From JBFHNV01 sp965365655 (lineage in GTDB: Bacteria > Pseudomonadota > Gammaproteobacteria > HK1): a DNA stretch of 22,123 nucleotides. Shown here in pieces: positions 21,320 through 22,123 of this stretch. The notes beneath the pieces were generated by a model. It saw only the letters and a program-made list of their open reading frames with translations, did not search any database and was not told the DNA's origin. The stretch covers positions 1 through 22,123 of the forward strand of contig CBDUCN010000046.1 in NCBI GenBank assembly GCA_965365655.1. The letters run 5' to 3'. The position numbers were made by a program, and so were the translations under genes. Every line of letters starts with the position of its first letter. Positions within the stretch are counted from its first letter, which is position 1.

Positions 21320-22123
21320 TCATGCGGGCGGATTCGCGCCGTGCACGCGCACACAGGCGCCCCCCGCGGTCTTCGCCGCGCGCCGCGCGCCGTCCGCGGC
21401 GCGCATCAGCTCCCCGACCGTCGACGGCGCGCCACGCGCCTCCACGACGCCGATGCTGACGGTGAGCGACAGCTCCTCGGCCTCGATCGCGAAGCGCGCG
21501 CTCGCAACCGCGTCCAGATAGCGCTGCGCGAAGCGCCGCCCCGCGCCATCGGCGGCCGCCGGCAGCATCACCGCGAACTCGTCGCCGCGCAGGCGCGCCG
21601 CGCGGCCGGCGTCGCCGACGTGCCGGCGCAGCAGCGTGCCCAGCGCGCGCAGCAGGCGCGCGCCGACCTGCGGCCCGGCACGGCGGGTGATCGCGCCGAA
21701 GCCGTCGACGTCGACCAGGCACACCGCCGGCACGCTCCCGGCCTGCACGAGGGGCTCGAGCCGCGAGCGGAACGCGCCGCGGTCGAGCAGGCCGGTGACC
21801 GGGTCGTGGCGTGCACCGTCGATCTCCAGCGCGAGCTGCTCGTCTGCATGCAGCAGCAGCAGCGCGAAGGGCGGGCCCAGGCGCGTCATGCGCGCGCGCA
21901 GATCCGCATCCAGCTCGGGGTGCTCGAGCGCGCTCTGCATCAGGCGCGCCATCGCGGCCACGGTGCGCCGCTCACCGGCGTCCAGCGCCACTCCGGGCGG
22001 CGCGAGCGCACCGGCCAGCGCGGCTTCCAGTGCACCGGCGCCCGTGTGCGGCGACTGCTGCGCCGGCACGTCGAGACGCCGGCGCAGCGCCCCGAGCGCT
22101 CCCAGCAGCCGCACCGGGTCCTC
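21320..22123 (-). CDS. Degenerate GGDEF protein, partial, with DUF1631-like N-terminal part
   Basis: The 3' part of a gene that is open to the right window edge; a GTG at 22114 is probably internal, since upstream codons read on in frame. The C-terminal ~165 residues form a GGDEF domain starting HDPVTGLLDRGAFRSRLE. The signature is RGDEF, not GGDEF. The metal-binding Asp is kept (LVDVDGFGAI), but the guanine-binding Asn and Asp of active cyclases are Thr and Ala (AITRRAGPQVGARLL). No RxxD inhibitory site is present. It may thus be a poor or inactive diguanylate cyclase. The preceding region (ERRTVAAMARLMQSALEHP, RLGPPFALLLLHADEQ) has the pattern of the C-terminal end of DUF1631 proteins, with the GGDEF domain placed where HPARRLL normally follows. 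That resemblance is from memory. Confidence 0.82.
   Translation of the reverse strand, partial: EDPVRLLGALGALRRRLDVPAQQSPHTGAGALEAALAGALAPPGVALDAGERRTVAAMARLMQSALEHPELDADLRARMTRLGPPFALLLLHADEQLALEIDGARHDPVTGLLDRGAFRSRLEPLVQAGSVPAVCLVDVDGFGAITRRAGPQVGARLLRALGTLLRRHVGDAGRAARLRGDEFAVMLPAAADGAGRRFAQRYLDAVASARFAIEAEELSLTVSIGVVEARGAPSTVGELMRAADGARRAAKTAGGACVRVHGANPPA

Noticed and set aside
1..22123. A defence, phage or CRISPR system
   Set aside because: No nuclease, restriction, reverse transcriptase, toxin-antitoxin, integrase or spaced-repeat pattern was seen; the DNA ligase alone does not justify such a call.

Overview
The window is very GC-rich (clearly above 70% by eye) chromosomal DNA of a proteobacterium. 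A GreB factor, a BisC-type molybdoenzyme, a PA4872-type oxaloacetate decarboxylase and a DUF1631-like/GGDEF protein point to a gamma- or betaproteobacterial lineage; the species cannot be told. I see no rRNA, tRNA, CRISPR array, transposase, phage gene or recognisable defence system. Almost every third codon position is G or C, so long open frames antisense to real genes are common and were ignored.

Left part (1-7.5 kb): a leftward series encodes a 3-hydroxyisobutyrate dehydrogenase-like enzyme, GreB, an oxaloacetate decarboxylase and an enoyl-CoA hydratase-fold protein. A rightward pair follows: an exported DUF4159 protein and a 55-residue exported protein with its own promoter and a textbook terminator. 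A second crotonase-fold protein, which lacks both usual catalytic glutamates, is divergent from a GMC flavin oxidoreductase. The theme is acyl-CoA, organic-acid and alcohol oxidation.

Middle (7.5-13 kb): an exported SH3b protein, a palindromic repeat and an MFS transporter lie between the GMC gene's last 170 bp and a second, decayed copy of those 170 bp. After that come a perfect 30-bp palindrome, an exported protein of unknown function with an FNR/Anr-like box upstream, and an ATP-dependent DNA ligase closely resembling the mycobacterial LigB type.

Right part (13-22 kb): an SDR dehydrogenase is followed by a 4Fe-4S molybdopterin oxidoreductase whose stop codon overlaps the start of an exported MsrA. 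Next to msrA is the 25-codon stump of another SDR gene. A small lipoprotein converges on a BisC-family S/N-oxide reductase. An MgtC/DUF4010 membrane protein with a well-placed FNR/Anr-like box follows, and a degenerate GGDEF protein runs off the right edge. MsrA and the BisC homologue suggest sulfoxide reduction; the FNR-like boxes suggest oxygen-responsive control nearby.

The most useful non-obvious observations are the SDR stump, the 170-bp direct repeats flanking the SH3b-MFS block, the two copies of a long palindromic repeat, the two FNR-like boxes at promoter-compatible positions, and the molybdoenzyme-MsrA overlap.
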